Shown: in pieces, positions 8,757 to 18,094 of the stretch
Layout: each line of letters starts with the position of its first letter
Position numbering within the stretch: the first letter of the stretch is position 1
DNA from: Streptococcus sp. oral taxon 431
GTDB taxonomy: Bacteria > Bacillota > Bacilli > Lactobacillales > Streptococcaceae
DNA length: 64,000 nt
NCBI RefSeq assembly: GCF_001553685.1
Contig: NZ_CP014264.1
Span: forward strand, 876,001 to 940,000
Direction: 5' to 3'
Notes under the pieces: model-generated
Told to the model about the DNA's origin: nothing
What the model saw: the letters and a program-made list of their open reading frames with translations, nothing else
The model's database searches: none
Program-made: the position numbers and the translations under genes

Positions 8757-10070
8757 ATGCAATTTCCAGAAGGATTTGTAAAAAAATATGAAGCAATATT
8801 GGGAGATGAGGCAAGAGCTTTTCTTGCCTCTTTTGATGATGAGGCAGTTTCCGCCTTTCGCATCAATCCCTTAAAAGAAAGCCAAGTTTCTTTTTCAGAT
8901 GCTATTCCAAATACGCCCTGGGGCTATTATGGCAAGGTTTCAGGGAAATCACCTGAGCATGTAACAGGTTTGGTCTATTCCCAAGAACCTGCTGCACAAA
9001 TGGTTGCACAAGTAGCTCAACCAAAACCGGGTATGAAGGTCTTGGACTTGGCAGCGGCTCCCGGTGGTAAATCCACTCAACTTGCAGCCTATCTTGCAGG
9101 CGAAGGTCTTCTTGTTTCCAATGAAATTTCTAGCAAGCGAGCTAAGATTTTGGTTGAAAATATGGAGCGTTTTGGTGCAACAAATGTTGTTGTAACCAAT
9201 GAATCTGCCGATCGTTTGGCTAAAGTATTTAAGGGATATTTTGACCTAATTGTCCTAGATGCACCATGCTCTGGAGAAGGGATGTTCCGAAAACAGCCAG
9301 ATGCCATGGATTATTGGAGTGTAGAATATCCAAGCCAATGTGCTGACTTGCAGCGTGAAATTCTAGAGGATGCGGTCACCATGTTAGCTGATGGTGGTCG
9401 TTTGGTCTATTCGACTTGTACATGGGCTCCAGAAGAAAACGAAGAAATTGTCAAATGGTTATTGGATAGTTATGATTTTGAATTGATTCCAATCGAACAT
9501 ATTAATGGTATGGCTCCTGGGATTGATTTTCCAGAGACAGCTCGGATGTACCCACATCGTTTTAAGGGAGAAGGTCAATTTGTTGCCCATTTGCAATTTC
9601 GAGGGGAAAATAAAGCCTCTAAGTTCAAGCCTTCAAAGACTAATCTCAGTCGCGAACAGTTGAGTTTATGGCAAGATTTTGAAAAAAAACATCTAAAGAT
9701 TAATTTGCCAGGTATTTTACAGACTTTTGGTGACCAACTGTATCTCTTGCCTGAAGTTCTACCAGATTTGGGTAAACTTAGGATTGCTCGAAACGGACTT
9801 CATCTTGGAACTTTTAAGAAGAAACGTTTTGAACCAAGTTTTGCTCTTGGTTTAGCCTTAAAACCAAGCCAAGTCAAGCAAGTCATTGAAATACATCAAG
9901 AAGACTTCGTTAAATACGTGGCCGGTGAAACAGTTCAGCTGTCTGAAACTTTGTCAAATGGCTGGTATCAAGTTTTGGTTGGTGGGAATGGTTTAGGCTT
10001 TGCAAAAGTGACCGGAAATATCTTGAAGAATTATTTCCCTAAGGGCTTGAGGTTTAAGGTGAAAAACTAG
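8757..10070 (+). CDS. RsmF/NOL-type rRNA (cytosine-C5) methyltransferase
   Basis: A 437-residue SAM-dependent RNA m5C methyltransferase of the RsmB/RsmF/NOP family. The SAM-binding motif is DLAAAPGGKST, motif IV with the first catalytic Cys is DAPCSGEG, and motif VI with the nucleophile Cys is STCTWAPEENE. A C-terminal RsmF-type domain follows from about residue 300. It probably modifies 16S rRNA; the exact base is not visible from the sequence. It is the last gene of the spx unit. Confidence 0.92.
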   Translation: MQFPEGFVKKYEAILGDEARAFLASFDDEAVSAFRINPLKESQVSFSDAIPNTPWGYYGKVSGKSPEHVTGLVYSQEPAAQMVAQVAQPKPGMKVLDLAAAPGGKSTQLAAYLAGEGLLVSNEISSKRAKILVENMERFGATNVVVTNESADRLAKVFKGYFDLIVLDAPCSGEGMFRKQPDAMDYWSVEYPSQCADLQREILEDAVTMLADGGRLVYSTCTWAPEENEEIVKWLLDSYDFELIPIEHINGMAPGIDFPETARMYPHRFKGEGQFVAHLQFRGENKASKFKPSKTNLSREQLSLWQDFEKKHLKINLPGILQTFGDQLYLLPEVLPDLGKLRIARNGLHLGTFKKKRFEPSFALGLALKPSQVKQVIEIHQEDFVKYVAGETVQLSETLSNGWYQVLVGGNGLGFAKVTGNILKNYFPKGLRFKVKN

Positions 10071-10096
10071 TCAAAATCAGTATTCTATGTTATAGT
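10068..10096 (+). promoter_or_regulatory. Possible promoter of the pst operon
   Basis: TGTTATAGT (10088-10096) resembles an extended -10 box, and TAGTCA at 10068-10073 is a weak -35 at 17 bases. I see no clear Pho-type repeated box in the 84 bases before pstS. Confidence 0.45.
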
Positions 10097-10179
10097 GGAA
10101 GTATGGATTTTTTGCATAAAACATAGAAAAATAGGGCGAAATTCCAAGCTATTCATCATTATTTTCAAGGAGACAAATA

Positions 10180-11058
10180 GTGAAAAAATTTAAAAAACTC
10201 ACACTCTCTCTTGCGACTCTTTTACTTGCTGGTTCGCTAGTAGGATGTGCAAGTTGGATTGATCGTGGGGAGTCTATGACGGCTGTTGGTTCAACTGCTC
10301 TCCAACCTTTAGTCGAGGCGGCTGCAGATGAATTTGCATCAGCTCACATCGGAAAAACAGTCAATGTTCAAGGTGGTGGTTCTGGTACAGGACTGTCGCA
10401 GGTTCAGTCAGGAGCAGTAGATGTCGGCAACTCCGATGTATTTGCGGAGGAAAAAGACGGTATTGATGCCTCAGCCTTAGTCGACCATAAGGTAGCTGTC
10501 GCAGGTTTGGCTGTTATTATCAATAAAGAAGTAGATGTTGATAATCTAACGACCGATCAGCTCCGACAAATCTTCACAGGAGAAATTACCAACTGGAAAG
10601 AAGTCGGTGGTAAAGATTTAGCCATCTCTATTATCAACCGTGCGGCAAGTTCAGGTTCTCGTGCTACTTTTGACAGTGTGATCATGGATGGGCAATCAGC
10701 AATGCAAAGTCAGGAGCAAGATTCAAACGGAATGGTCAAATCAATTGTTTCTCAGACCCCTGGAGCTATTTCCTACTTAGCCTTTGCCTATGTTGATGAT
10801 TCTGTTGGGACTATCAAACTCAATGGTTATGAACCCATTTCAGAGAATGTAACCACGAATAATTGGCCTTTGTGGTCTTATGAACATATGTATACACTTG
10901 GTGAGCCAAATGAACTGGTTGCCGAATTCCTAAACTTTGTCCTTTCAGACGAAGCTCAGAATGGAATCGTTAAAGGAATGGGTTATATTTCTGTCAAGGA
11001 AATGAAGGTTGAAAAAGATGCTGCAGGTACTGTGACAGCAATAGAAGGGAGCCAATAA
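10180..11058 (+). CDS. pstS: Phosphate-binding lipoprotein PstS
   Basis: Periplasmic-type phosphate-binding protein of the high-affinity ABC transporter, anchored outside the membrane as a lipoprotein. The 292 residues begin with a Lys-rich signal peptide and the lipobox LVGC. The phosphate-binding pattern follows: [31 protein letters not shown]. The start is GTG at 10180 with AAGGAG 6 bases before it. It is the first gene of pstS-C-A-B-B-phoU; pstC begins in the stop codon. Low-phosphate induction is expected for the family. Confidence 0.95.
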   Translation: MKKFKKLTLSLATLLLAGSLVGCASWIDRGESMTAVGSTALQPLVEAAADEFASAHIGKTVNVQGGGSGTGLSQVQSGAVDVGNSDVFAEEKDGIDASALVDHKVAVAGLAVIINKEVDVDNLTTDQLRQIFTGEITNWKEVGGKDLAISIINRAASSGSRATFDSVIMDGQSAMQSQEQDSNGMVKSIVSQTPGAISYLAFAYVDDSVGTIKLNGYEPISENVTTNNWPLWSYEHMYTLGEPNELVAEFLNFVLSDEAQNGIVKGMGYISVKEMKVEKDAAGTVTAIEGSQ

Positions 11059-11975
11059 TGAATCAAGAAGAATTATCTAAAAAATTGCTCTCTCCTTCAA
11101 AAAACTCTCGTCTTGAGAAATTAGGAAAAGGGCTAACCTTTGCCTGCCTTTCTTTGATTGTCATCATTGTAGCCATGATTTTGATTTTCGTGGCTCAGAA
11201 AGGGTTATCTACCTTCTTCGTCAATGGTGTTAACATTTTTGAATTTTTATTTGGACAGACTTGGAATCCTTCAGGGAAACAATTTGGTGCTCTTCCGATG
11301 ATTTTAGGTTCCTTTATTGTTACCATCCTATCAGCTCTTATTGCAACACCATTTGCCATTGGGGCTGCAGTCTTTATGACAGAAGTATCACCAAAAGGGG
11401 CAAAGATTTTGCAACCTGCTATTGAACTCCTAGTCGGGATTCCTTCAGTAGTTTATGGATTTATCGGATTGCAGGTCGTCGTACCATTTGTACGTAGTGT
11501 CTTTGGTGGAACAGGTTTTGGTATTTTATCAGGGATTTTCGTTCTCTTTGTTATGATCTTGCCGACTGTAACCTTTATGACAACTGATAGCTTACGTGCA
11601 GTTCCTCGTCACTACCGTGAAGCTAGTTTAGCTATGGGAGCTACTCGTTGGCAGACTATCTGGCGTGTAACCTTGAAGGCGGCACGTTCAGGTATTTTTA
11701 CGGCAGTAGTCTTTGGTATGGCGCGTGCTTTCGGTGAAGCACTAGCTATTCAGATGGTGGTCGGAAACTCAGCCGTTGTCCCAACTTCATTGACAACACC
11801 GGCTGCGACTTTGACCTCTGTTTTGACCATGGGTATCGGAAATACTGTTATGGGAACTGTTGATAATAATGTTCTTTGGTCACTAGCCTTAGTACTGCTT
11901 TTGATGAGCTTGGCCTTTAACAGTGTGATTAAATTGATTACGAAAGAAAGAGGAAAGAAAAACTATGCACGCTAA
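11058..11975 (+). CDS. pstC: Phosphate ABC transporter permease PstC
   Basis: Membrane permease of the Pst phosphate transporter, 305 residues with six membrane segments. The inner-membrane ABC coupling loop is visible as EASLAMGATRWQTIWRVTL near residue 190. It pairs with PstA to form the channel. The start overlaps the pstS stop by one base and the end overlaps pstA by 11 bases, so the genes are translated together. Confidence 0.95.
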   Translation: MNQEELSKKLLSPSKNSRLEKLGKGLTFACLSLIVIIVAMILIFVAQKGLSTFFVNGVNIFEFLFGQTWNPSGKQFGALPMILGSFIVTILSALIATPFAIGAAVFMTEVSPKGAKILQPAIELLVGIPSVVYGFIGLQVVVPFVRSVFGGTGFGILSGIFVLFVMILPTVTFMTTDSLRAVPRHYREASLAMGATRWQTIWRVTLKAARSGIFTAVVFGMARAFGEALAIQMVVGNSAVVPTSLTTPAATLTSVLTMGIGNTVMGTVDNNVLWSLALVLLLMSLAFNSVIKLITKERGKKNYAR

Positions 11976-12849
11976 GAAATTAGATAAACTTGCTACAGCT
12001 GTCCTCTATACCATCGCAGGAATCATTGTGACCATCCTTGCTTCCTTGATTCTCTATATCTTGGTTCGAGGCTTACCTCATGTTTCTTGGTCCTTCTTGA
12101 CTGGAAAATCATCTTCTTACCAAGCAGGTGGTGGTATTGGAATCCAGCTCTATAATTCCTTTTTCCTTTTGGTGATTACCTTATTTATCTCAGTACCTCT
12201 ATCAATGGGAGCTGGAATTTACTTGGCTGAATATGCAAAAAAAGGTCGTGTTACCAATTTCGTTCGTACCTGTATTGAAATTTTGTCTTCTCTACCATCC
12301 GTAGTTGTGGGACTCTTTGGTTACCTCATTTTTGTAGTCCAGTTCGAGTATGGATTTTCTATTATTTCAGGTGCCTTGGCTTTGACTGTCTTTAACCTAC
12401 CTCAGATGACTCGTAATGTTGAAGATAGTTTGAAGCATGTTCACCACACGCAACGTGAGGCTGGTTTGGCGCTTGGGCTTTCTCGTTGGGAAACAGTTCT
12501 TCATGTCGTTATCCCCGAAGCCCTACCTGGTATTGTAACAGGTATCGTGCTTGCATCAGGTCGTATCTTTGGTGAAGCTGCGGCTCTTATCTATACGGCA
12601 GGACAATCAGCACCAGCTCTTGACTGGTCAAACTGGAATGTCCTCAGCGTAACCAGTCCAATCTCAATCTTCCGTCAAGCAGAAACCTTGGCTGTTCATA
12701 TCTGGAAAGTCAACAGTGAAGGAACTATTCCTGATGGAACACTTGTTTCAGCAGGTTCTGCTGCGGTGCTCCTCATCTTTATCTTGATCTTTAACTTTGG
12801 AGCACGAAAACTCGGAAGCTATCTACATAAGAAATTAACTGCTGCCTAA
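11965..12849 (+). CDS. pstA: Phosphate ABC transporter permease PstA
   Basis: Second membrane subunit of the Pst transporter, 294 residues with six membrane segments. The coupling loop EAGLALGLSRWETVLHVVIP lies near residue 170. It forms the heterodimeric channel with PstC. The gene overlaps pstC, and pstB follows after 10 bases with AAAGGAG as ribosome binding site. Confidence 0.95.
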   Translation: MHAKKLDKLATAVLYTIAGIIVTILASLILYILVRGLPHVSWSFLTGKSSSYQAGGGIGIQLYNSFFLLVITLFISVPLSMGAGIYLAEYAKKGRVTNFVRTCIEILSSLPSVVVGLFGYLIFVVQFEYGFSIISGALALTVFNLPQMTRNVEDSLKHVHHTQREAGLALGLSRWETVLHVVIPEALPGIVTGIVLASGRIFGEAAALIYTAGQSAPALDWSNWNVLSVTSPISIFRQAETLAVHIWKVNSEGTIPDGTLVSAGSAAVLLIFILIFNFGARKLGSYLHKKLTAA

Positions 12850-12859
12850 AGGAGAAGCC

Positions 12860-13663
12860 ATGTCGAAATATAATTGGGATGAAAGGCATATTATTACTTT
12901 TCCAGAAGAAAAAGTGGCCCTCTCTACTAAGGATTTACATGTTTACTACGGTAAAAATGAATCCATCAAGGGCGTGGATATGCAATTCGAAAAGAATAAA
13001 ATTACAGCCTTGATTGGCCCGTCTGGATCTGGGAAATCAACCTACCTACGCAGTCTCAACCGTATGAATGATACCATTGATATTGCAAAGGTGACAGGAC
13101 AGATTCTCTATCGAGGTATTGACGTTAACCGTCCTGAAATTAATGTTTATGAAATGCGTAAACACATCGGAATGGTTTTCCAACGTCCAAATCCATTTGC
13201 TAAATCTATTTACCGCAACATCACTTTTGCACATGAACGTGCAGGTGTTAAGGATAAGAAGGTCCTTGATGAAATTGTAGAAACCTCTCTTCGTCAGGCT
13301 GCCCTCTGGGACCAAGTAAAAGACGATCTTCACAAGTCAGCCTTGACGCTTTCAGGTGGTCAGCAGCAACGTCTCTGTATCGCGCGTGCTATTTCTGTAA
13401 AACCAGACATCCTCTTGATGGATGAGCCAGCATCAGCCTTGGATCCGATTGCGACAGCTCAGCTTGAAGAAACCATGTTGGAGTTGAAGAAGGACTTTAC
13501 CATTATCATCGTAACTCACAGTATGCAACAAGCTGCGCGTGCTAGTGATTATACAGGATTCTTCTACCTGGGTGACTTGATTGAGTATGATAAAACTTCA
13601 AATATTTTCCAAAATGCCAAGCTACAGTCAACAAATGACTATGTAACTGGACACTTTGGTTAG
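12860..13663 (+). CDS. pstB: Phosphate ABC transporter ATPase PstB (copy 1)
   Basis: ATP-binding subunit of the Pst transporter, 267 residues. All ABC motifs are canonical: Walker [11 protein letters not shown]-loop VFQRPNPF, signature LSGGQQQR, Walker B ILLMDEPASALDP and H-loop VTHSMQQ (His220). It has about 15 extra N-terminal residues compared with copy 2. The next gene encodes a second, divergent PstB, so the transporter probably has two different ATPase subunits, as in pneumococci. Confidence 0.95.
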   Translation: MSKYNWDERHIITFPEEKVALSTKDLHVYYGKNESIKGVDMQFEKNKITALIGPSGSGKSTYLRSLNRMNDTIDIAKVTGQILYRGIDVNRPEINVYEMRKHIGMVFQRPNPFAKSIYRNITFAHERAGVKDKKVLDEIVETSLRQAALWDQVKDDLHKSALTLSGGQQQRLCIARAISVKPDILLMDEPASALDPIATAQLEETMLELKKDFTIIIVTHSMQQAARASDYTGFFYLGDLIEYDKTSNIFQNAKLQSTNDYVTGHFG

Positions 13664-13675
13664 AGAGGAAATAGT

Positions 13676-14434
13676 ATGACAGAACCGATTTTACAGGTTT
13701 CAGACCTGTCAGTCTATTACAATAAAAAGAAGGCCTTGAATAGTGTTTCCTTATCATTCCAACCCAAGGAAATTACGGCCCTTATCGGTCCGTCTGGATC
13801 TGGAAAATCAACACTTCTAAAGGCTATTAACCGAATGGGTGACCTTAATCCTGAAGTGACGACAACTGGATCAGTTGTTTATAACGGTCACAATATCTAT
13901 AGCCCTCGTACGGATACAGTTGAATTACGTAAAGAAATTGGTATGGTCTTCCAACAACCCAATCCTTTTCCTATGTCTATCTATGAAAATGTCGTTTATG
14001 GCCTCCGTATAAATGGAGAAAAGGACAAGCAGGTCTTAGATGAAGCAGTGGAGAAGGCTTTACAACGTGCCTCAATCTGGGATGAAGTCAAGGACCGCTT
14101 GCATGATTCTGCTATCGGTCTTTCAGGTGGGCAACAACAACGTGTTTGTGTGGCACGTGTATTGGCGACTAGCCCTAAAATCATCCTCTTGGATGAACCA
14201 ACTTCAGCCTTGGACCCTATTTCTGCTGGTAAGATTGAGGAAACCTTGTATGGTCTAAAAGACAAATACACCATGCTCTTGGTTACTCGTTCTATGCAGC
14301 AAGCATCTCGAATCTCTGATAAGACAGGCTTTTTCCTCAATGGAGATTTGATTGAATTTAACGATACCAAGGATATGTTCCTCTATCCTCAACATAAGGA
14401 GACAGAGGACTACATTTCAGGTAAATTTGGATAA
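13676..14434 (+). CDS. pstB: Phosphate ABC transporter ATPase PstB (copy 2, H-loop Arg)
   Basis: Second PstB ATPase, 252 residues. Walker [11 protein letters not shown]-loop VFQQPNPFP, signature LSGGQQQR and Walker [13 protein letters not shown] are intact. The H-loop, however, reads VTRSMQQ: the codon at 14288-14290 is CGT, so Arg205 replaces the histidine that contacts the ATP gamma-phosphate in almost all ABC ATPases. A PstB1/PstB2 heterodimer would then have one canonical and one altered site. Twelve bases separate it from copy 1 and 11 from phoU. Confidence 0.93.
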   Translation: MTEPILQVSDLSVYYNKKKALNSVSLSFQPKEITALIGPSGSGKSTLLKAINRMGDLNPEVTTTGSVVYNGHNIYSPRTDTVELRKEIGMVFQQPNPFPMSIYENVVYGLRINGEKDKQVLDEAVEKALQRASIWDEVKDRLHDSAIGLSGGQQQRVCVARVLATSPKIILLDEPTSALDPISAGKIEETLYGLKDKYTMLLVTRSMQQASRISDKTGFFLNGDLIEFNDTKDMFLYPQHKETEDYISGKFG

Positions 14435-14445
14435 GGAGTGAGAAG

Positions 14446-15099
14446 ATGTTACGATCTCAATTTGAAGAAGATTTAGAGAAATTGCATAATCAGTTTTATG
14501 CTATGGGACAAGAAGTTCTTTCCCAAATCAATCGTACCGTACGTGCTTTTGTAACACATGACCGTGACATGGCTAAAGAAGTCATTGAGGAAGATGCAGA
14601 AGTAAACGAATACGAAGTGAAACTTGAAAAGAAATCATTTGAAATGATTGCCCTACAACAGCCAGTTTCACAAGACTTACGTACAGTTTTAACAGTTCTA
14701 AAAGCTGTGTCAGACTTAGAACGTATGGGGGACCATGCTGTATCTATCGCAAAAGCAACGATTCGTATGAAGGGTGAGCAGCGTATCCCTGCAGTTGAAG
14801 AAGAAATTAAAAAAATGGGTCGTGAAGTAAAAAACTTTGTTGAAGCCGCTTTAGAACTTTATTTGAATGGTTCTGTGGATCAAGCCTATGAAGTTGCAAC
14901 CATGGATGAAAATATCAACCATTACTTTGATAATATTCGAGACCTAGCTACAGAAGAAATCAAAAAACATCCAGAAGCTATCGTCACAGGTCGTGATTAT
15001 TTCCAAGTTATTTCTTACTTGGAACGCATCGGTGACTATGCAAAAAATATCTGTGAATGGGTTGTTTACTTTGAAACAGGTAAGATTGTTGAATTGTAA
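14446..15099 (+). CDS. phoU: Phosphate signalling/transport regulator PhoU
   Basis: PhoU, a soluble helical protein that links the Pst transporter to control of phosphate genes and limits phosphate uptake. The 217 residues contain the two PhoU three-helix repeats with the metal-binding signatures DLERMGDHAVSIA (about 85-97) and YLERIGDYAKNICE (about 187-200). It is the last gene of the pst operon. A hairpin follows 24 bases after the stop. Confidence 0.95.
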   Translation: MLRSQFEEDLEKLHNQFYAMGQEVLSQINRTVRAFVTHDRDMAKEVIEEDAEVNEYEVKLEKKSFEMIALQQPVSQDLRTVLTVLKAVSDLERMGDHAVSIAKATIRMKGEQRIPAVEEEIKKMGREVKNFVEAALELYLNGSVDQAYEVATMDENINHYFDNIRDLATEEIKKHPEAIVTGRDYFQVISYLERIGDYAKNICEWVVYFETGKIVEL

Positions 15100-15123
15100 A
15101 GTATTCAAATGATAAAATTATTG

Positions 15124-15155
15124 TGAAAGCTTACTTTTTACTAGAGTAAGCTTTC
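15124..15155 (+). terminator. Hairpin after phoU
   Basis: GAAAGCTTAC and GTAAGCTTTC form a perfect 10-bp stem. The T-rich tail is poor (ATTGTAT), so termination may be partial. Confidence 0.55.
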
Positions 15156-15190
15156 ATTGTATAGATAATTTACTTTGTCAGAGGTGAATA

Positions 15191-15658
15191 ATGAACTACA
15201 TAAAGAATATAAGAAAAAAAGTTGGAAAAGATAAAATTATTTTAAATTTCACATGTGGAATATTAAGTCAATCAGGAAAAATATTATTACAAAAACGAGC
15301 AGATAAAGGAACTTGGGGATTACCAGGCGGAGCTATTGAATTAGGCGAATCGGCTGTAGAAGCGTTAGTTCGAGAGTTTTACGAAGAAACTGGACTGAAA
15401 GTGACAGTGAAAAAACTTTTAAATGTTTATACAAAATATTCAGATAGTTATCCAAATGGTGATGAGGCTCAAGTTCTTACAATTTTGTATTTAGTTGCAT
15501 CTGAAACTTCTATCTCTACAAATGTTTTTACGAGTGACGAAACTTTAGAATTAGGATTTTTTGAACATAGGGACATACAAAATATCACAATTGTAAACCA
15601 GCAACATCGAGATATGATAAATGATTTTTTTGAAAATAAGTTCCCAATAGATAGATAA
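15191..15658 (+). CDS. NUDIX hydrolase
   Basis: A 155-residue NUDIX enzyme that cleaves a nucleoside diphosphate linked to another group. The NUDIX box is complete: G-x5-E-x7-REFYEETGL (GAIELGE, then SAVEALV and REFYEETGL). The substrate is unknown; LPGGAIELGE and WGLPGG are typical of nucleotide-pool or ADP-sugar members. It stands alone between the pst operon and an amino-acid transporter gene and is more AT-rich than its neighbours, which suggests later acquisition. GAGGTG precedes the ATG. Confidence 0.85.
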   Translation: MNYIKNIRKKVGKDKIILNFTCGILSQSGKILLQKRADKGTWGLPGGAIELGESAVEALVREFYEETGLKVTVKKLLNVYTKYSDSYPNGDEAQVLTILYLVASETSISTNVFTSDETLELGFFEHRDIQNITIVNQQHRDMINDFFENKFPIDR

Positions 15659-15715
15659 ACTAACCACTGAATTTCTATATTTTTTAATTATATTTTATGA
15701 AAATGCAAGAAAAAC

Positions 15716-15744
15716 TTGACAAGTATTTCTGGATAAGTTATAAT
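15716..15744 (+). promoter_or_regulatory. Promoter of the amino-acid binding protein gene
   Basis: TTGACA (15716-15721) and TATAAT (15739-15744), both consensus, with a 17-base spacer. Confidence 0.9.
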
Positions 15745-15775
15745 TATACAAAATTAACAGAGAGGTTGTTTATTT

Positions 15776-16591
15776 ATGAATTTTAAAAAATGGATATTTG
15801 TCTTATGTAGTTTTCTTGCAAGCTTCTTATTGGTAGCTTGCCAATCGTCTAGTTCAAGCTCGCAGTCTGCAGTGGAGGCCATCAAGCAAAAAGGAAAATT
15901 AGTGGTCGCAACTAGTCCCGACTATGCTCCCTTTGAGTTTCAAGCACTTGTGGATGGTAAAAACCAAGTCGTAGGTGCGGATATTGACATGGCGCAAGCA
16001 ATCGCTGATGAACTTGGAGTGAAATTGGAAGTTTCAAGCATGAGTTTTGATAATGTCTTGACCAGTCTTCAAACAGGAAAAGCAGACCTAGCAATTGCGG
16101 GAATCAGTGCAACTGAAGAAAGACAAGAAGTCTTTGATTTCTCAATTCCTTACTATGAAAATAAAATTAGCTTCCTTATCAGAAAATCAGATCTTGAAAA
16201 ATACAAGGATTTGGACTCTCTAGCAAGTGCTAATATTGCAGCTCAGAAAGGAACTGTTCCTGAATCTATGGTTAAAGAGCAACTTCCAAAGGCACAGTTG
16301 ACTTCTTTGACAAACATGGGAGAAGCAGTCAACGAGCTCCAATCTGGTAAAGTTGATGCCGTTCATATGGATGAGCCAGTAGCACTAAGCTATGCTGCTA
16401 AGAACTCAGATTTGGCAGTGGCTACAGTAAGCTTGACTATGAAGGAAGGCGAAGCAAATGCTGTAGCTATCAAAAAAGGTAACTCAGATTTGAAGGAAGT
16501 GGTTGATAAGGTCATCCAGAAACTGAAAGATGACGGAACTTACCAAACTTATCTTGAAAAAGCTGCTAAGCTAACAGAAGTAGAGCAATAA
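15776..16591 (+). CDS. Amino-acid ABC transporter substrate-binding lipoprotein
   Basis: A 271-residue SBP_bac_3 family lipoprotein. The signal peptide ends in the lipobox LVAC, followed by a Ser-rich linker (QSSSSSSQS). The binding domain contains the typical starts GKLVVATSPDYAPFEF and GADIDMAQAIADELG. It captures polar amino acids outside the membrane. No permease or ATPase gene follows here, so it must work with a transporter encoded elsewhere or be an orphan receptor. It has a consensus promoter of its own and a hairpin directly after the stop. Confidence 0.9.
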   Translation: MNFKKWIFVLCSFLASFLLVACQSSSSSSQSAVEAIKQKGKLVVATSPDYAPFEFQALVDGKNQVVGADIDMAQAIADELGVKLEVSSMSFDNVLTSLQTGKADLAIAGISATEERQEVFDFSIPYYENKISFLIRKSDLEKYKDLDSLASANIAAQKGTVPESMVKEQLPKAQLTSLTNMGEAVNELQSGKVDAVHMDEPVALSYAAKNSDLAVATVSLTMKEGEANAVAIKKGNSDLKEVVDKVIQKLKDDGTYQTYLEKAAKLTEVEQ

Positions 16592-16599
16592 AAAATAAC

Positions 16600-16776
16600 A
16601 GAGGCTGGGACAAAAGTCCTAGCCTCTCAATTGTCTTTGGATTATCGAGCAAGACGCAGTGGTTGAGTGGGCTGTACTACGCTGATTTCATCAGCTTTTA
16701 CAGCCTTACTCAACTGTGCGGAGGTGGGACGACGAAATCGAATTCTAACGAATTACCAATTTCTGTCCCACTCTCT
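16600..16776. repeat. Composite three-hairpin intergenic repeat
   Basis: Three successive inverted repeats are visible: 16600-16627 (AGAGGCTGGGAC / GTCCTAGCCTCT, which can end the gene before it), 16656-16720 (GGTTGAGTGGGCTGTA / TTACAGCCTTACTCAAC around an inner GCTGAT/ATCAGC) and 16721-16775 (GAGGTGGGAC / GTCCCACTCTC). The layout is that of a small non-autonomous repeat element. I recall closely similar units elsewhere in mitis-group genomes, but no second copy is present in this window. The element runs into the end of the MocR gene and supplies its last codons. Confidence 0.65.
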
Positions 16777-18038
16777 GTTTTTAAATAGCTTAATGTTTCT
16801 TCAATATTTTCTAAGGAAATTTTTGCAAAGTGATAAGGGCAGTTCGCTAGATAGGAAGATTCGAAGAAGTCGAGTTCTAGAGGGCTGTGTTTAAGACTAG
16901 CGATGCTAGGATAGTTCCTGAGATCAAGCAAAAGCCCATCATGAAGTGGATAGTTCGGTAGGGAAATGGGATACCTTTGTAAGAGCTGTTGGATGTGCTC
17001 CTGACTTTTTTCTTGCAGTGCCAGTCGTGCTAGTCTGTTTTTCTCAAAGAGTTGACTATCGATGTAGAGTGATAGAGCCTTTTGCATGATAAGGTTGTTA
17101 TCGTAGTCGAGAATGTTTTTATAGGTCACAAAAGCTTCCTTGATAGTGTTTGGAAGAAGAAGGGCAGTGATTCGAAGGGCAGGAAATAGACTCGTAGAAA
17201 AGGACTTGATATAGATGACCAAATCATGTTGGTCTAAATAATGAAAGGTTTGTCCAATTTTAGGATCCAAGTCCCCCAGATAGTCATCCTCAACGATATA
17301 AATCTGATATTTTGCAGCTAAGTCAAGGATGGCAAGTTTCTCCTCTTCAGAATAGGAATGCCCCAGAGGATAGTGGAAACGTGGAATGGTATAGAAGAAC
17401 TTAATTTTTCCGCTTTTAAACTGTTCCTCAAGTTCTTTCAGGTCAATGCCGTCTACTCGACGGTCAATGGTTTGATAGGGAATATTTTGAGCTAGTAGCA
17501 GCTGGTTCATCCGATGATAGGTCGGTTGTTCGACCAGTATTTCCTGAGCTTGACCTGGAAAATCAATCTGGGAAAGAATAAAGAGTGCTTGCTGGGTTCC
17601 AGACGTCATGACCAACTGGTCTGCCTTACTATAAATCGCTTGATCAAAGAGTAATGTCTGAACGGACTGACGTAATTCTTCTAAACCCTCTTGGTGTTCA
17701 TAGTAGTTGTAGAGATAATTTTCTCGCCCAATCAAGCTCTCATTGACGCACAGACGAAAATCATCATAGGCTGCTGCGTGTTCATCGTTAACTGAGATAA
17801 TTAAGTCTTCATGACTGGTTTGTTGCTCCAATACATAATAACCACTTTGAGGTTTGGAGTAGATATATTTCTGGTATCGAAGTTCTAAGAGTGCGCGCTG
17901 TACGGTGTCTTTGCTACAGTGAAAATCTTGACTGAGTTTTCGGATAGATGGCAGGCGACTTCCAGTTGGTAGTCTACCTGATTCTATCTCATTTTTTAGA
18001 TAGTGTACGACTTGTTCGTACTTGCTTTCTTGCTTCAT
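16710..18038 (-). CDS. MocR-type GntR regulator lacking the PLP lysine
   Basis: A 442-residue protein with a GntR winged helix (residues 1-70: LPSIRKLSQDFHCSKDTVQRAL) joined to an aminotransferase class I fold (about 95-420). MocR regulators normally bind pyridoxal phosphate through a Lys in the pattern GSFSK. Here the stretch is IKSFSTSLFPALR and Thr282 stands at that place; the Asn of the PNFQNPTG-like motif is Tyr223 (RFHYPLG). The Asp of EDDY (residues 250-253) remains. The domain may therefore sense something other than PLP. The last ~21 residues and the stop lie in the repeat at 16600-16776. It stands divergent to budA, with the BOX element between, and could regulate that side. Confidence 0.88.
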   Translation of the reverse strand: MKQESKYEQVVHYLKNEIESGRLPTGSRLPSIRKLSQDFHCSKDTVQRALLELRYQKYIYSKPQSGYYVLEQQTSHEDLIISVNDEHAAAYDDFRLCVNESLIGRENYLYNYYEHQEGLEELRQSVQTLLFDQAIYSKADQLVMTSGTQQALFILSQIDFPGQAQEILVEQPTYHRMNQLLLAQNIPYQTIDRRVDGIDLKELEEQFKSGKIKFFYTIPRFHYPLGHSYSEEEKLAILDLAAKYQIYIVEDDYLGDLDPKIGQTFHYLDQHDLVIYIKSFSTSLFPALRITALLLPNTIKEAFVTYKNILDYDNNLIMQKALSLYIDSQLFEKNRLARLALQEKSQEHIQQLLQRYPISLPNYPLHDGLLLDLRNYPSIASLKHSPLELDFFESSYLANCPYHFAKISLENIEETLSYLKTESGTEIGNSLEFDFVVPPPHS

Positions 18039-18094
18039 CCCAGACCTCCCATGATTTTGTTACATTGTACCTTTTTTTTAGAAGTTTGGCAATG

